A DNA stretch of 64,000 nt from Paraburkholderia caballeronis (GTDB lineage Bacteria; Pseudomonadota; Gammaproteobacteria; Burkholderiales; Burkholderiaceae). The notes beneath the pieces were generated by a model. The model was given only the letters and a program-made list of their open reading frames with translations, was not told the DNA's origin and searched no databases. The number at the start of each line of letters is the position of its first letter. Position 1 is the first letter of the stretch. The position numbers were made by a program, and so were the translations under genes. Location: assembly GCF_900104845.1 (NCBI RefSeq), contig NZ_FNSR01000003.1, forward strand, positions 806,001 to 870,000. The letters are read 5' to 3'. Shown one piece after another: positions 7,513-16,383 of this stretch.

Positions 7513-8727
7513 TCAGCGCGTACTCAGCGCCTGACGCGCCGGAACCGCGATCCCCGCCTGCCGCATCTCGTTCAACTTCGCATAAACCGTCGTCCGCGAC
7601 ACCCCGAGTTGCCGGGCCGCGGCGGCGACATTGCCGTCATGTTCGGCGAGCGCATTTCGCACCGCATGAAGCGCGCGTTCCTTCAGGCTCGCCGTGTCGT
7701 CGCCGGAGGCATCCGCGTCGCCCCCGAGCGAAGAGGAGGTGGTCACCGCCGCAACCTTCCCGCCGCTCCTGCGCATAACCGGCGAATCGATCGGCGCGCG
7801 CGCATGCTGAACCCAAAGATGCGTACCGTCCGCGCGCGCCACGCGCAGCGCGCTGCGTTGCGGATGAAGCAGCCGCCTCTGCTGCGCAGGCGACGCCTCC
7901 GCGAACAGTTCGCGAAGCTGCATCGAGCCGGACAACGGCACCCCTTGCGCCAACCCGAGCATCCTTCTCGCCAGCCGCGTGGCCGCGCGAACCCGCCCGT
8001 CCTCATCGACCGCGACGACACCCGACAACGGCGTGCCGAGCCAACGCGAATCGTGCTGCAAATGCAGCAGGTGACAGTCGCGCAGCGTCGTGAACAACCG
8101 CTGCTCGGCCGCCAGCGACGCATACCGGAACTGCTCGCGCAACTGCGCGACGTTGCGGCGGCCGACGCCGGTGATGTCGAGCGCCCCGGCCACTTCGCCA
8201 TCGAGCCCATACAACGGCACCGCGAGGCAGAAAATCCGCGCGAAGTCTTCGAGGTAGTGCTGATCGCCGGCGACGATCGTTTCCGCGCCGTCGTGAATCA
8301 CGCAACTGGGGGCCGTCGTGCCGATGTTGGATTCGTTGAGCCGCAGGCCGGCCACGATCGGCAGCAGGCGCGCATCGTCGCAATCCGGGCTGCGGCGCGC
8401 ATGAATCACCGTGCCCGCCGCGTTCACGCAGAAGATCGTCCAGTCCGTGCCGCCAAACGCTTCCCACAGCCGCTCGATCTCGTCGGTCACGCTGCGATAC
8501 AGCCGGCGATCGGCGTGCGATTCGCGTCCGCCGCGCACGGCCGCGTCGCCGCCTTCGTAGACCGGCGCCTGCGAAGGCTTCAGGCCGCTCGCCAGCGAAC
8601 GCTCCCATGAGCGGGCGACGACCGCCGGCAACAATGCGGACGGCAACGGCTCGCCGTCGATGAAGCGCGCCCTGACCGCGCGCAGCGGCGTGCGCGCCGC
8701 GACTGACGAAGATAGCTGTCGTGCCAT
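7513..8727 (-). CDS. AcoR-like GAF / Fis-type regulator lacking the sigma-54 AAA+ domain
   Basis: Protein of about 404 residues. The N-terminal region has the AcoR-family opening (VVARSWERSLASGLKP) and a GAF domain with RLNESNIGTTAPSCVI and DITGVGRRN. A PAS-like middle follows, then a C-terminal Fis helix-turn-helix (NVAAAARQLGVSRTTVYAKL). The AAA+ motor that binds sigma-54 (GAFTGA, Walker A) is absent, so it should regulate sigma-70 promoters or act as a repressor. It follows the alcohol/aldehyde dehydrogenase pair on the same strand and is its likely regulator. The start at 8727 (MARQLSSS) is chosen over upstream in-frame ATGs because the extra residues are low-complexity; no strong ribosome site decides. 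Confidence 0.82.
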   Translation of the reverse strand: MARQLSSSVAARTPLRAVRARFIDGEPLPSALLPAVVARSWERSLASGLKPSQAPVYEGGDAAVRGGRESHADRRLYRSVTDEIERLWEAFGGTDWTIFCVNAAGTVIHARRSPDCDDARLLPIVAGLRLNESNIGTTAPSCVIHDGAETIVAGDQHYLEDFARIFCLAVPLYGLDGEVAGALDITGVGRRNVAQLREQFRYASLAAEQRLFTTLRDCHLLHLQHDSRWLGTPLSGVVAVDEDGRVRAATRLARRMLGLAQGVPLSGSMQLRELFAEASPAQQRRLLHPQRSALRVARADGTHLWVQHARAPIDSPVMRRSGGKVAAVTTSSSLGGDADASGDDTASLKERALHAVRNALAEHDGNVAAAARQLGVSRTTVYAKLNEMRQAGIAVPARQALSTR

Positions 8728-8908
8728 GGTGTTCCGCGTCCGGGTTCCCGACTCGCCGGCCGACGGGCCGGTCATGCGCGAGCGGCGACCGCCGCCGCGC
8801 CCCACCGGAAGCATAACGCGAGACGGCGCGGCACCGCGCCGGCGCCGGCGCCGTGCCGCGAAGAGAAGATCACCGCAAGGAATCCGCGCGGAACCTCCCC
8901 GCGCAGGA

Positions 8909-10039
8909 TCACTGCGGCAGACGCAGGACAGGCTTCAGCGTGACGCCGCGCGTGCTGTCGTCGGCCGCTTCGTTGATCCGCTCCAGCGGATAGAACTTCA
9001 CGAGCCGGTCGAACGGAAAGCGCCCTTGCTGATACAGCTCGACGAGCTGCGGAATGAAACGCTGCGGCACGCTATCGCCTTCGACGATCCCGCGAATGCT
9101 GCGCCCGCCGAGCAGCAGACTGTTCACGTCGAACGACGCCTTCGTGCCGAGCGGCGGCGCGCCGACGACACCGATCGCGCCGAGGCTGCCGAGCGCCTCG
9201 ATTCCCTGTTCGAGCACGGCCGGGCGGCCGGTCGATTCGAGCGCGTAATCGACGCCGCCGCCGGTGATCTGTCGAATCGCATCGACCGGATCGGTGTCGC
9301 GGCTGTTCACCACGTGCGTCGCGCCGAGTTCGAGCGCGAGATCGAGGCGGCCCGGCACGACGTCGACCGCGATGATCGTGGTCGCGCCGGCCACGCGCGC
9401 GGCCATCACCGAACTCAAACCGACGGCCCCCGCGCCGAAGCTCGCGAAGCTGCTGCCCGGCGCGACCTTCAGCGAATGGATCACCGCGCCCGCGCCGGTC
9501 TGCACGCCGCAGCCGAGCGGCCCGAGCAGTTCGAGCGGCGCGTCCTTCGGCACCTTCACCGCGTTGTTCTCGCGCGCCAGCGCGAGGCTCGCGAACGACG
9601 ACTGCAAGAAGAAGTGATCGTGCAGCGGCTGGCCGTTCGCGTCCTGCAACGCGTTTTGTCCGTCGAGGTCGCCGCCGCCGAAGTTCAGGCCGAAGAACTG
9701 CCGGCAATACGCGCCATGGCCGCCGATGCACGACGGGCAATGACCGCATGCGCCGTAGGTCAGCACGACATGATCGCCGACCCGCAGATCCTTCACGGCC
9801 GGCCCGACCTCCTCGACCACGCCCGCTCCTTCGTGGCCGAGCACCGCCGGCAGCGGCACCGGGTAATACTGGTCGCGTACGATCAGGTCGGTGTGGCAGA
9901 GCCCGGCCGCGACGACGCGCACCAGCACTTCGTCGCCGCGCGGCGCGCGAATCCGCGCCGGCTCCACGGTGAACGGCTCGCCCTTCGCGCGCGCGACGGC
10001 GGCGGTGATCGAACGGAATCCGGTGGTAATCGTGCTCAT
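8909..10039 (-). CDS. Zinc-dependent alcohol dehydrogenase, aryl-alcohol (XylB-like) type
   Basis: Medium-chain NAD-dependent alcohol dehydrogenase of 376 residues. The catalytic zinc motif is GLCHTDLIVRD with GHEGAGVVEEVG; the structural zinc cysteines are in GACGHCPSCIGGHGAYC; the Rossmann segment is FGAGAVGLSSVMAA. The overall pattern fits benzyl/aryl-alcohol dehydrogenases. With the aldehyde dehydrogenase stop only 10 bases upstream of its start, it forms a two-gene operon converting an alcohol via its aldehyde to the acid. The neighbouring AcoR-like gene is the likely regulator. The aromatic substrate is inferred from family resemblance. Confidence 0.87.
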   Translation of the reverse strand: MSTITTGFRSITAAVARAKGEPFTVEPARIRAPRGDEVLVRVVAAGLCHTDLIVRDQYYPVPLPAVLGHEGAGVVEEVGPAVKDLRVGDHVVLTYGACGHCPSCIGGHGAYCRQFFGLNFGGGDLDGQNALQDANGQPLHDHFFLQSSFASLALARENNAVKVPKDAPLELLGPLGCGVQTGAGAVIHSLKVAPGSSFASFGAGAVGLSSVMAARVAGATTIIAVDVVPGRLDLALELGATHVVNSRDTDPVDAIRQITGGGVDYALESTGRPAVLEQGIEALGSLGAIGVVGAPPLGTKASFDVNSLLLGGRSIRGIVEGDSVPQRFIPQLVELYQQGRFPFDRLVKFYPLERINEAADDSTRGVTLKPVLRLPQ

Positions 10040-10049
10040 GAGCGTCTCC

Positions 10050-11525
10050 TCAGATCGGGTAGGCCGGCGCTTCGCCCTTGACGGTCAGCCACTGCCACTG
10101 GGTGAACTCCTCCCAGTTCGCCGGGCCGCCGATGCTGGTGCCGTTGCCCGACGCACCGACGCCGCCGAACGGATTGATGACCTCGTCGTTGACCGTCTGG
10201 TCGTTGATGTGCAGCAGCCCCGTGCGCAACCGCTCGCCCATTCGCAGCGCGCGGCCGACGTTCGCGGTGACGATCGCCATCGACAGCCCGTATTCGGTGC
10301 GGTTCGCGAGTTCGATCGCCTCGTCGTCGGTGTCGAACGGCACGACGACCGCCACCGGCCCGAAGATTTCCTCGTCGAACGCGGGGTTTTGCGGCGTGAC
10401 GCCGCTCAGCACCGTCGGCTCGAAGAACAGCCCGCGATGCGTGCCGCCCGTCTCGACCTTCGCGCCCGCCTGCCGCGCCTGTTCGATCACCTTCGCGACG
10501 TGGTCGCGCTGCGCCGCGTTGATGAGCGGCCCGAGCGCGACGTCGCCCTTCGCGGGGTCGCCGACGGTCAGGCTCGCGGCCTTCTCCACCAGCTTGCCGA
10601 CGAAGCGGTCGTAGATCTTGCGCTGCACGAGCACGCGGCCGGTCGCCATGCAGATCTGGCCTTGATGCAGATACACGCCCCACGCCGTGTTCGCGATCGC
10701 GAGATCGAGGTCGGCGTCGTCGAGCACGATCAGCGAATTCTTGCCGCCCAGTTCGAGCGACACCTTCTTCAGATTGCGGCTCGCGGCCTCGCCGACCTTG
10801 CGGCCCGCGCCGGTCGAGCCGGTGAACTGGATCATCGCGACGTGCGGGTCGGCGGTCAGCGCCGCGCCCGCGGCGCCGTCGCCCGGCAGCACGTGCAGCG
10901 CGCCGGCGGGCAGGCCCGCCAGTTCGAACAGCCGCGCGATCGCGAAACCGCCGCACACCGACGTGCGCGGGTCCGGCTTCAGCACGACCGCGTTGCCGAG
11001 CGCGAGGGCCGGCGCGACGGCCCGCATCGCGAGGTACAGCGGGAAGTTGAACGGCGAGATCACGCCGACGACGCCGAGCGGACGGCGGCGCGCGAGCGAC
11101 AGCCGGCCGGGTTCGGACGGCAGCACTTCGCCGGCCGAACGCGACGGCAGCGCCGCCGCTTCGTGCAGGCACTTCACCGTCACCGACATTTCGAACGCGG
11201 CCTTGCCGCGCGTCGAGCCGCTTTCGCGGACGATCCATTCGACGATCTCGTCGAAATGCTGTTCGGCGAGCCGCGCCGCGTGGCGCAATACGGTCGCGCG
11301 CCGGTCGTACGGCAGCGCCGCCCACTGCGGCTGCGCGAGCGCCGCGACGGCCGCCGACGCGGCGACGCCCGCCGCGTCCGCCATGCCGATGCGGCCGAGC
11401 AGCTCGCCGGTGGCCGGCTCCAGCACGTCGGCCGTGCCGCTGGCGGCCTCCCACGCGCCGGTGAATACGCGGGCGTTCCAGATGGCCTTGTCCAGCAATG
11501 GCGGCGACGAATGGTCGAGGGTCAT
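10050..11525 (-). CDS. NAD(P)-dependent aldehyde dehydrogenase, benzaldehyde dehydrogenase (XylC-like) type
   Basis: Aldehyde dehydrogenase of 491 residues. It has the catalytic Cys in QGQICMATGR, the general-base Glu in LELGGKN, the NAD-binding motif FTGSTGAGRKVGEAA and the PFNFPLYLAMRAVAPALALG segment seen in benzaldehyde/vanillin dehydrogenases. It oxidises the aldehyde produced by the downstream alcohol dehydrogenase. The start at 11525 is preceded by GGAGAATGT at good spacing; an in-frame extension to 11774 is rejected because it lacks a ribosome site and family similarity. Bases 11526-11940 (415 bp) contain only a short GC hairpin at 11596-11610 and presumably the operon promoter. Confidence 0.88.
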   Translation of the reverse strand: MTLDHSSPPLLDKAIWNARVFTGAWEAASGTADVLEPATGELLGRIGMADAAGVAASAAVAALAQPQWAALPYDRRATVLRHAARLAEQHFDEIVEWIVRESGSTRGKAAFEMSVTVKCLHEAAALPSRSAGEVLPSEPGRLSLARRRPLGVVGVISPFNFPLYLAMRAVAPALALGNAVVLKPDPRTSVCGGFAIARLFELAGLPAGALHVLPGDGAAGAALTADPHVAMIQFTGSTGAGRKVGEAASRNLKKVSLELGGKNSLIVLDDADLDLAIANTAWGVYLHQGQICMATGRVLVQRKIYDRFVGKLVEKAASLTVGDPAKGDVALGPLINAAQRDHVAKVIEQARQAGAKVETGGTHRGLFFEPTVLSGVTPQNPAFDEEIFGPVAVVVPFDTDDEAIELANRTEYGLSMAIVTANVGRALRMGERLRTGLLHINDQTVNDEVINPFGGVGASGNGTSIGGPANWEEFTQWQWLTVKGEAPAYPI

Positions 11526-11940
11526 ACATTCTCCAAGCTCTGTGCGTGCAAACGATCGATGGGCCGTCGAGGCCCGCTCGCGCAGAACATAGAAGCCGCC
11601 TTCGCGGCGGACCATAGGGGTTTTCTCCGGCGGCGCAAAGCCGCGTGGCTGCGGGGCCGGTGGCGCGGAGGTGTTCAGTTTCTGGACAGCGGGAGGGTGA
11701 AGTGCCGCGATTCCCGCAACGATGAGGCGGTCCATGTCCTGCCACTCGCTCCATCTTCCGCTCGATATCGGCACATGGAGTGGCGAACGCGTACCCGTCC
11801 GTGATTACCGTAGGCCGGCAAACAGTTGGCCGCCATAAACAGGATGAGCCGAAGCAGATCGGGGACGATCAGAGGACGTTCGAGCAAGGTGAGATTCATG
11901 CAGCAGAATCCGGCCGACACCCGCCGTACCGCCCGTCCCC

Positions 11941-14148
11941 CTACGCCCGATTCACATTCCACCCGACCCACTCGTCGCCCAGCCCGATGTCGAACCTCTC
12001 GCCGAACTCGCGCGCCGGCATCGGCACGCCGAACAGATACCCCTGCCCTTCGTCGCAGCCGAGCTGCCTCAGGCCGTCGCATTGCGGCACGGTCTCGACG
12101 CCTTCCGCGATCGTGCGCAGGTCGAAGCTGCGCGCCATGTCCACGAGCGCGCGCACGAGCGACGCGTCCCGCCCCGACTGCACCATCCCCTGCACGAACG
12201 ACCGGTCGATCTTGATGCGGCTCAGCGGATAACGCCTCAGCAAACTGATCGACGCATAGCCGGTGCCGAAGTCGTCGAATGCGATGCCCACGCCGTATTC
12301 GTGCAGGCGTTGCAGCGAATCGAGCACCGCGTCGTCGTCGAGCACGATGTTCTCCGTCACTTCGAGTTCGAGCGCCTGCGGCGGCAGGCCGTGCCGGTCG
12401 AGCACCGCGATCACTTCGTCGACGATGTTGCCGACGCGGAACTGGGCGCCGAACAGATTGACGCCCATCCGGAACCCGGGCGCGCCGTTGCGACGCCAGA
12501 ACGCGGCCTGCTCGCACGCCTCGTCGAGAATCCACGCGCCGACGGTCGGCGCCAGCGGTCCGCGTTCGAGCGCCGGCAGGAACGCGGCCGGCGACAGCAG
12601 CCCGCGCTGCGGATGCCGCCAGCGGATCAGCGCCTCCGCGCCGGTCAGCGAGCCGTCCGCGAAGTCCACCTGCGGCTGGTAGAACAGCACGAACTCGCCG
12701 TCGCTGACGGCCCGGTGCAGTTCGATGTTGTACACGCGGCGCGCGACCGCCTCCATCCGCAGCGCCGCGACGAACACGAACGCCTGGCCCGGCCCGTTGT
12801 GCTTCGCCCGCGACAGCGCGAGGTCCGCGTTGCCGATCAGGCTCAGCGCCTCCTGCGCGTGCTGCGGCGCGACCGCGACGCCGCAGCACGCGGTCACGCG
12901 CACGTCGAAGCCGCCGACCACCATCGGCTCCGCGATCGCCGCCGCGGCGGCGTCGGCGAAACGGCGCGCGTCCGCGGTGTCGGTCACGCCCCGCAGCAGC
13001 AGCGCGAACTCGTCCGCGCCGATCCGCGCAACGGTGTCGTCGGGTCGCGCGAGCGCAGTGAGACGCCGCGCGACGTCGCACAGGATGCCGTCGCCGACCG
13101 CGTGGCCGAGCGTGTCGTTGACGTCCTTGAAGCCGTCGAGATCGAGAATGACGACGGCCGCGCCGAGCGGGCACGTCAGCGCCGCTTCCGCGTTCCGGTA
13201 GAAGCTGATGCGGTTGGCGACGCCGGTCAGCACGTCCGCGCCGGCGAGCCGCTTCAGCGCGTCCTTCTCGTCGCGCAGGGCGCTCAGGTCCTGCAGATGC
13301 GCATTGAACGTCAGCACGCCGTTTTCGCGCCAGCAGAACAACGAAAAGCCGAGCAGGAACTCGGTGCCGTCGCGACGCAGTCCATGCACCTCGGGCGGCA
13401 TCGTCATCCCGTCGACCGAACCCGCGGCCACGGCCCGCGCGATCAGGTCGCGCAACCCGGCCCGGTCGCGCTCCGGCGCAAGCAACTCCAGCGTGAGATC
13501 CGGACCGTCGGCGACCGCGTACCCATAGAGCATCGCGGCCGCGTCGTTCCAGTCGAGGATCGTGCCGTGTTCGTCGAAGCGGATCATCGCGGTCGGCGAG
13601 CGCCGCTCGGGTTCCGCGAACGGCCGCCGGTCGCGCTCGATGAACAGTTCGACGCGCCGCAACTCCATCCGGTCCGCCGCCATTCTCGCGAGTTCGCGCA
13701 GGCGTTCGCGGTCGTCGGCGGAGAAATCGTGATGCGCCTTCGTGTCGATCACGCACAACGCGCCGAGCGCATGGCCGCCCGCCGACAGCAGCGGCACGCC
13801 CGCGTAAAAGCGCACCTGGGTGTCGCCGGTGACGAGCGGGTTGTCGTGGAAGCGGTCGTCGAGCGTCGCATCGGGGACGACCATCACGCCGTCCTGCAGG
13901 ATCGCGTGCGCGCAGAACGACGCGTCGCGGCTCATGTCGACGCCGTCGCCCGCGAACCCGGTGGCGGCGGCGAAGAACACGTGGTCGTCGCCGACCATGT
14001 TGACGGCGGCGACCGGCACCTCGAACATATGCGCGGCGATTCGCACGACGACGTCGAGGCTGGGCAGCGGGCGGTCGCTGCCCAGCCCGTATTCGGCCAG
14101 CGCGGCTAGCCGTTCCGTTTCCATCGGCAATGCAGGGGGACACTTCAT
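11941..14148 (-). CDS. GAF-PAS-GGDEF-EAL cyclic-di-GMP protein
   Basis: Cytoplasmic protein of 735 residues. It has GAF (about 20-160, FCAHAILQDGVMVVPDA), PAS (about 180-290), GGDEF (about 305-460, VILDLDGFKDVNDTLGHAVGDG then IGADEFALLL) and EAL (about 475-720, GAEALIRWRHP, VTENIVLDD, FDDFGTGYASISLLR, KIDRSFVQ, EGVET). The EAL active-site residues look complete, so phosphodiesterase activity is expected. The GGDEF signature is GADEF, so cyclase activity is uncertain. There are no membrane segments. The start at 14148 has AGGAG seven bases upstream and is preferred to an upstream in-frame start at 14250. Confidence 0.9.
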   Translation of the reverse strand: MKCPPALPMETERLAALAEYGLGSDRPLPSLDVVVRIAAHMFEVPVAAVNMVGDDHVFFAAATGFAGDGVDMSRDASFCAHAILQDGVMVVPDATLDDRFHDNPLVTGDTQVRFYAGVPLLSAGGHALGALCVIDTKAHHDFSADDRERLRELARMAADRMELRRVELFIERDRRPFAEPERRSPTAMIRFDEHGTILDWNDAAAMLYGYAVADGPDLTLELLAPERDRAGLRDLIARAVAAGSVDGMTMPPEVHGLRRDGTEFLLGFSLFCWRENGVLTFNAHLQDLSALRDEKDALKRLAGADVLTGVANRISFYRNAEAALTCPLGAAVVILDLDGFKDVNDTLGHAVGDGILCDVARRLTALARPDDTVARIGADEFALLLRGVTDTADARRFADAAAAAIAEPMVVGGFDVRVTACCGVAVAPQHAQEALSLIGNADLALSRAKHNGPGQAFVFVAALRMEAVARRVYNIELHRAVSDGEFVLFYQPQVDFADGSLTGAEALIRWRHPQRGLLSPAAFLPALERGPLAPTVGAWILDEACEQAAFWRRNGAPGFRMGVNLFGAQFRVGNIVDEVIAVLDRHGLPPQALELEVTENIVLDDDAVLDSLQRLHEYGVGIAFDDFGTGYASISLLRRYPLSRIKIDRSFVQGMVQSGRDASLVRALVDMARSFDLRTIAEGVETVPQCDGLRQLGCDEGQGYLFGVPMPAREFGERFDIGLGDEWVGWNVNRA

Positions 14149-14424
14149 CAACGGTCTCCTCGCCTGAAAGCGGCTTGATGAACACACTTCGCGCAGCTTA
14201 ACGCCGCAATATGGCATCGGTTCGAAACCTGCGACGGGCGTTCGAAACAACCGCGCGGCCGTTGCCGGTGGTGCGAAACGCGGCTGCCGGCAACCTCCCC
14301 CGCGCCGGGCCGAACCGGATAAGCGACTTCCGGTTCAACGGATTATAGGGGCGAAGTCGCACGATGACGCATCGCGTCCGGTTCGCCCTCCGAACCGCCT
14401 CCACAATGCCCGATGAAGCGGCCG

Positions 14425-15333
14425 TCAAACGGCCCCGTTCGATGGCGGGCGCATTCCCTCGCGCTCCAGCCACGAGCGAAACTGCGCGACCAGTTCGTCA
14501 TCCGATTTCTCGTCCGGCACGTACGTGCAATAGCTGCGCGACGGCAGCCGGGGACCGGCGAACGGCGCGACGAGGCGGCCCGCCGCGAGATCGTCGGCCA
14601 CCAGCGCGGTCGGTCCCATCGCGATGCCCGCGCCGTCGATGGCGGCCTGCAACGTCAGATAAAAATGGTCGAAGGTCAGCACGGCGGCCGGCTGCAACGC
14701 CGGAATCCGCGCCTTCGCGAACCAGTCCGGCCACAGGCGCGGCAGGCTCGACGTGTGCAGCAGCGTGTGCCGCCGCAGGTCGTCCGGCGTGCGAAGCGGC
14801 ACGCGCTGCATCAGCGCAGGACTGCAGACCGGCAGCCGCTCTTCGGACAGGAACGGCCGCATCGAATAACCGTAGAACGTATCCGGGCCGCCCCGGACGA
14901 TCACGTCGTAAGCGCCGCTCTGGCTCTCCACCGGCTCGTTCGAGGTCTCCACGCTGACGTCCACGTCCGGATGCGCGGCGCGGAACCGGTCCAGCCGCGG
15001 CACCAGCCAGCGCAGCGTGAACGTCGCCGGCGCGTTCACCGCCAGGCGCCGCGACACCGCTTCGGGAAAACCATATCGGACGGTCGCCTGCGAAAGCTGC
15101 TCGAACAGCGGCCCGATCTCCGCGAGATACGCGCGCGCCGCCGGCGTCAGCACCACGCGCCGGTTGTGCCGTTCGAACAGCGGCGCGCGCAGCCATTCTT
15201 CGAGCAGGCGCACCTGCTGGCTCACCGCGCCGTGCGTGACGTGCAGTTCGGCGGCGGCGTCCTTGAAGCTGCCGAGCCGGCCGGCGGCCTCGAACGCGCG
15301 CAATGCATTGAGCGGAGGCAGGGTCCGTTTCAT
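14425..15333 (-). CDS. LysR-family regulator, GcvA-like
   Basis: Protein of 302 residues. The winged helix (LNALRAFEAAGRLGSFKDAA, then HVTHGAVSQQVRLLEEWL) is followed by an effector domain of the GcvA/AmpR type (LAVNAPATFTLRWLVPRL; FDHFYLTLQAAIDGAGIAMG). The LNALRAFEAAGR and TLRWLVPRL signatures mark the GcvA subgroup. It is divergent from the EamA exporter gene with 128 bases between, the usual arrangement for a LysR regulator and its target. The inducer is unknown. Confidence 0.88.
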   Translation of the reverse strand: MKRTLPPLNALRAFEAAGRLGSFKDAAAELHVTHGAVSQQVRLLEEWLRAPLFERHNRRVVLTPAARAYLAEIGPLFEQLSQATVRYGFPEAVSRRLAVNAPATFTLRWLVPRLDRFRAAHPDVDVSVETSNEPVESQSGAYDVIVRGGPDTFYGYSMRPFLSEERLPVCSPALMQRVPLRTPDDLRRHTLLHTSSLPRLWPDWFAKARIPALQPAAVLTFDHFYLTLQAAIDGAGIAMGPTALVADDLAAGRLVAPFAGPRLPSRSYCTYVPDEKSDDELVAQFRSWLEREGMRPPSNGAV

Positions 15334-15461
15334 TCGTGAGAGTTCGGCTAACGCGAACGGCCAATTTATCTGGTTTGTTCGCCGCTCACAAGATAGATAT
15401 CCTGCTTACCTAGATGCCCGGACCGGCCCGGCGCATCCCTTCTCCCCCCTCTGGAATCCGC

Positions 15462-16304
15462 ATGTTCAGTTATACCGGCGGTGTCGTCCTCGTGGCCGCG
15501 CTGCTCCACGCAAGCTGGAACGCGATGCTGCACGGCAACCGCGACCGGTTCCTGTCGATGACGTGGATGAGCATCGCGATCGCATCCGTCGCCACGCTCG
15601 CGATCGGGTTCGCGCCGCTGCCGGCCGCTGCCGCGTGGCCTTATATCGTCGCATCGGGCCTCGTGCACATCGCGTACAACGCGAGCCTCGTGCGGTCGTA
15701 TCGGCGCGGCGACCTCGCGCAGGCGTATCCGGTCGCGCGCGGCTCGTCGCCGGTGCTCGTGACGCTCGGCGCAGCGCTGTTCGCGCACGAGGCGATCGGG
15801 CCGCTGCACGGGCTCGGCGTCGCGATGGTATCGGGCGGCATCGTCTCGCTCGCGCTGGATGGGCGGCACGTGTCGCGCGACGGCGTGCTCGCCGCGCTGA
15901 CGACCGGCGCGACAATCGCGGTTTATACGGTGATCGACGGCATCGGCGTGCGGCTGTCCGGCGGCCACGCGTTCGCGTACACCGCGTGGATGTTCCTGTT
16001 CTACTGGCTGATGCCGCTGCTGTTCGGCGCGATGCGCGGGTTCGCCGCGTTATGGACGCCGCTGCGCGCCGCGCCGATGGCGGTCGCGTCGTCGCTCGCG
16101 GGCGGCATCGTGTCGATCGCCGCGTATGGCATCGTGATCTGGGCGCTGCAATCGGGCGCGATGGGCGCGGTGTCGGCGTTGCGCGAAACCAGCGTGGTGT
16201 TCGCGGTGCTGATCGGGCGGGTGATTCTGCGCGAAACGGTCAGCGGCAAGCGGTGGGCCGCGTGTATCGTCGTCGCGGCCGGGGCGGTTTGTCTCGGGAT
16301 TTGA
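15462..16304 (+). CDS. EamA/DMT-family transporter
   Basis: Inner-membrane protein of 280 residues with about ten transmembrane helices in two EamA repeats. The second repeat ends with SGAMGAVSALRETSVVFAVLIG and GKRWAACIVVAAGAVCLGI, the usual EamA closing. Members export metabolites or amino acids. The start at 15462 begins the first hydrophobic helix (MFSYTGGVVLVAALLHASWN); an in-frame ATG at 15414 would add 16 polar residues. Regulation by the divergent LysR gene is likely from position. Confidence 0.85.
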   Translation: MFSYTGGVVLVAALLHASWNAMLHGNRDRFLSMTWMSIAIASVATLAIGFAPLPAAAAWPYIVASGLVHIAYNASLVRSYRRGDLAQAYPVARGSSPVLVTLGAALFAHEAIGPLHGLGVAMVSGGIVSLALDGRHVSRDGVLAALTTGATIAVYTVIDGIGVRLSGGHAFAYTAWMFLFYWLMPLLFGAMRGFAALWTPLRAAPMAVASSLAGGIVSIAAYGIVIWALQSGAMGAVSALRETSVVFAVLIGRVILRETVSGKRWAACIVVAAGAVCLGI

Positions 16305-16358
16305 AGGCGGGTGAGACCGGCTTGCCCGGACCCGGCGCAGCCCCGCCCCGCCACGCAT

Positions 16359-16375
16359 CCGCAGACCCGCTGCGG
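16359..16375. terminator. Short GC hairpin between convergent genes
   Basis: CCGCAG-ACCCG-CTGCGG gives a perfect 6-bp stem in the 79 bases between the convergent transporter and chemoreceptor genes. There is no U-tract on either strand, so termination is supported only by position. Confidence 0.25.
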
Positions 16376-16383
16376 ACTACGGC

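Noticed and set aside
11630..11650. Sigma-54 promoter before the aldehyde dehydrogenase gene, suggested by the AcoR-like neighbour
   Set aside because: The nearest candidate lacks the invariant GG of the -24 element and has wrong spacing, and the regulator lacks the AAA+ domain.
12082..14109. Long plus-strand frame opposite the GGDEF-EAL gene
   Set aside because: The minus-strand protein has clear domains; the opposite frame is Arg/His/Gln-rich shadow coding caused by high GC.
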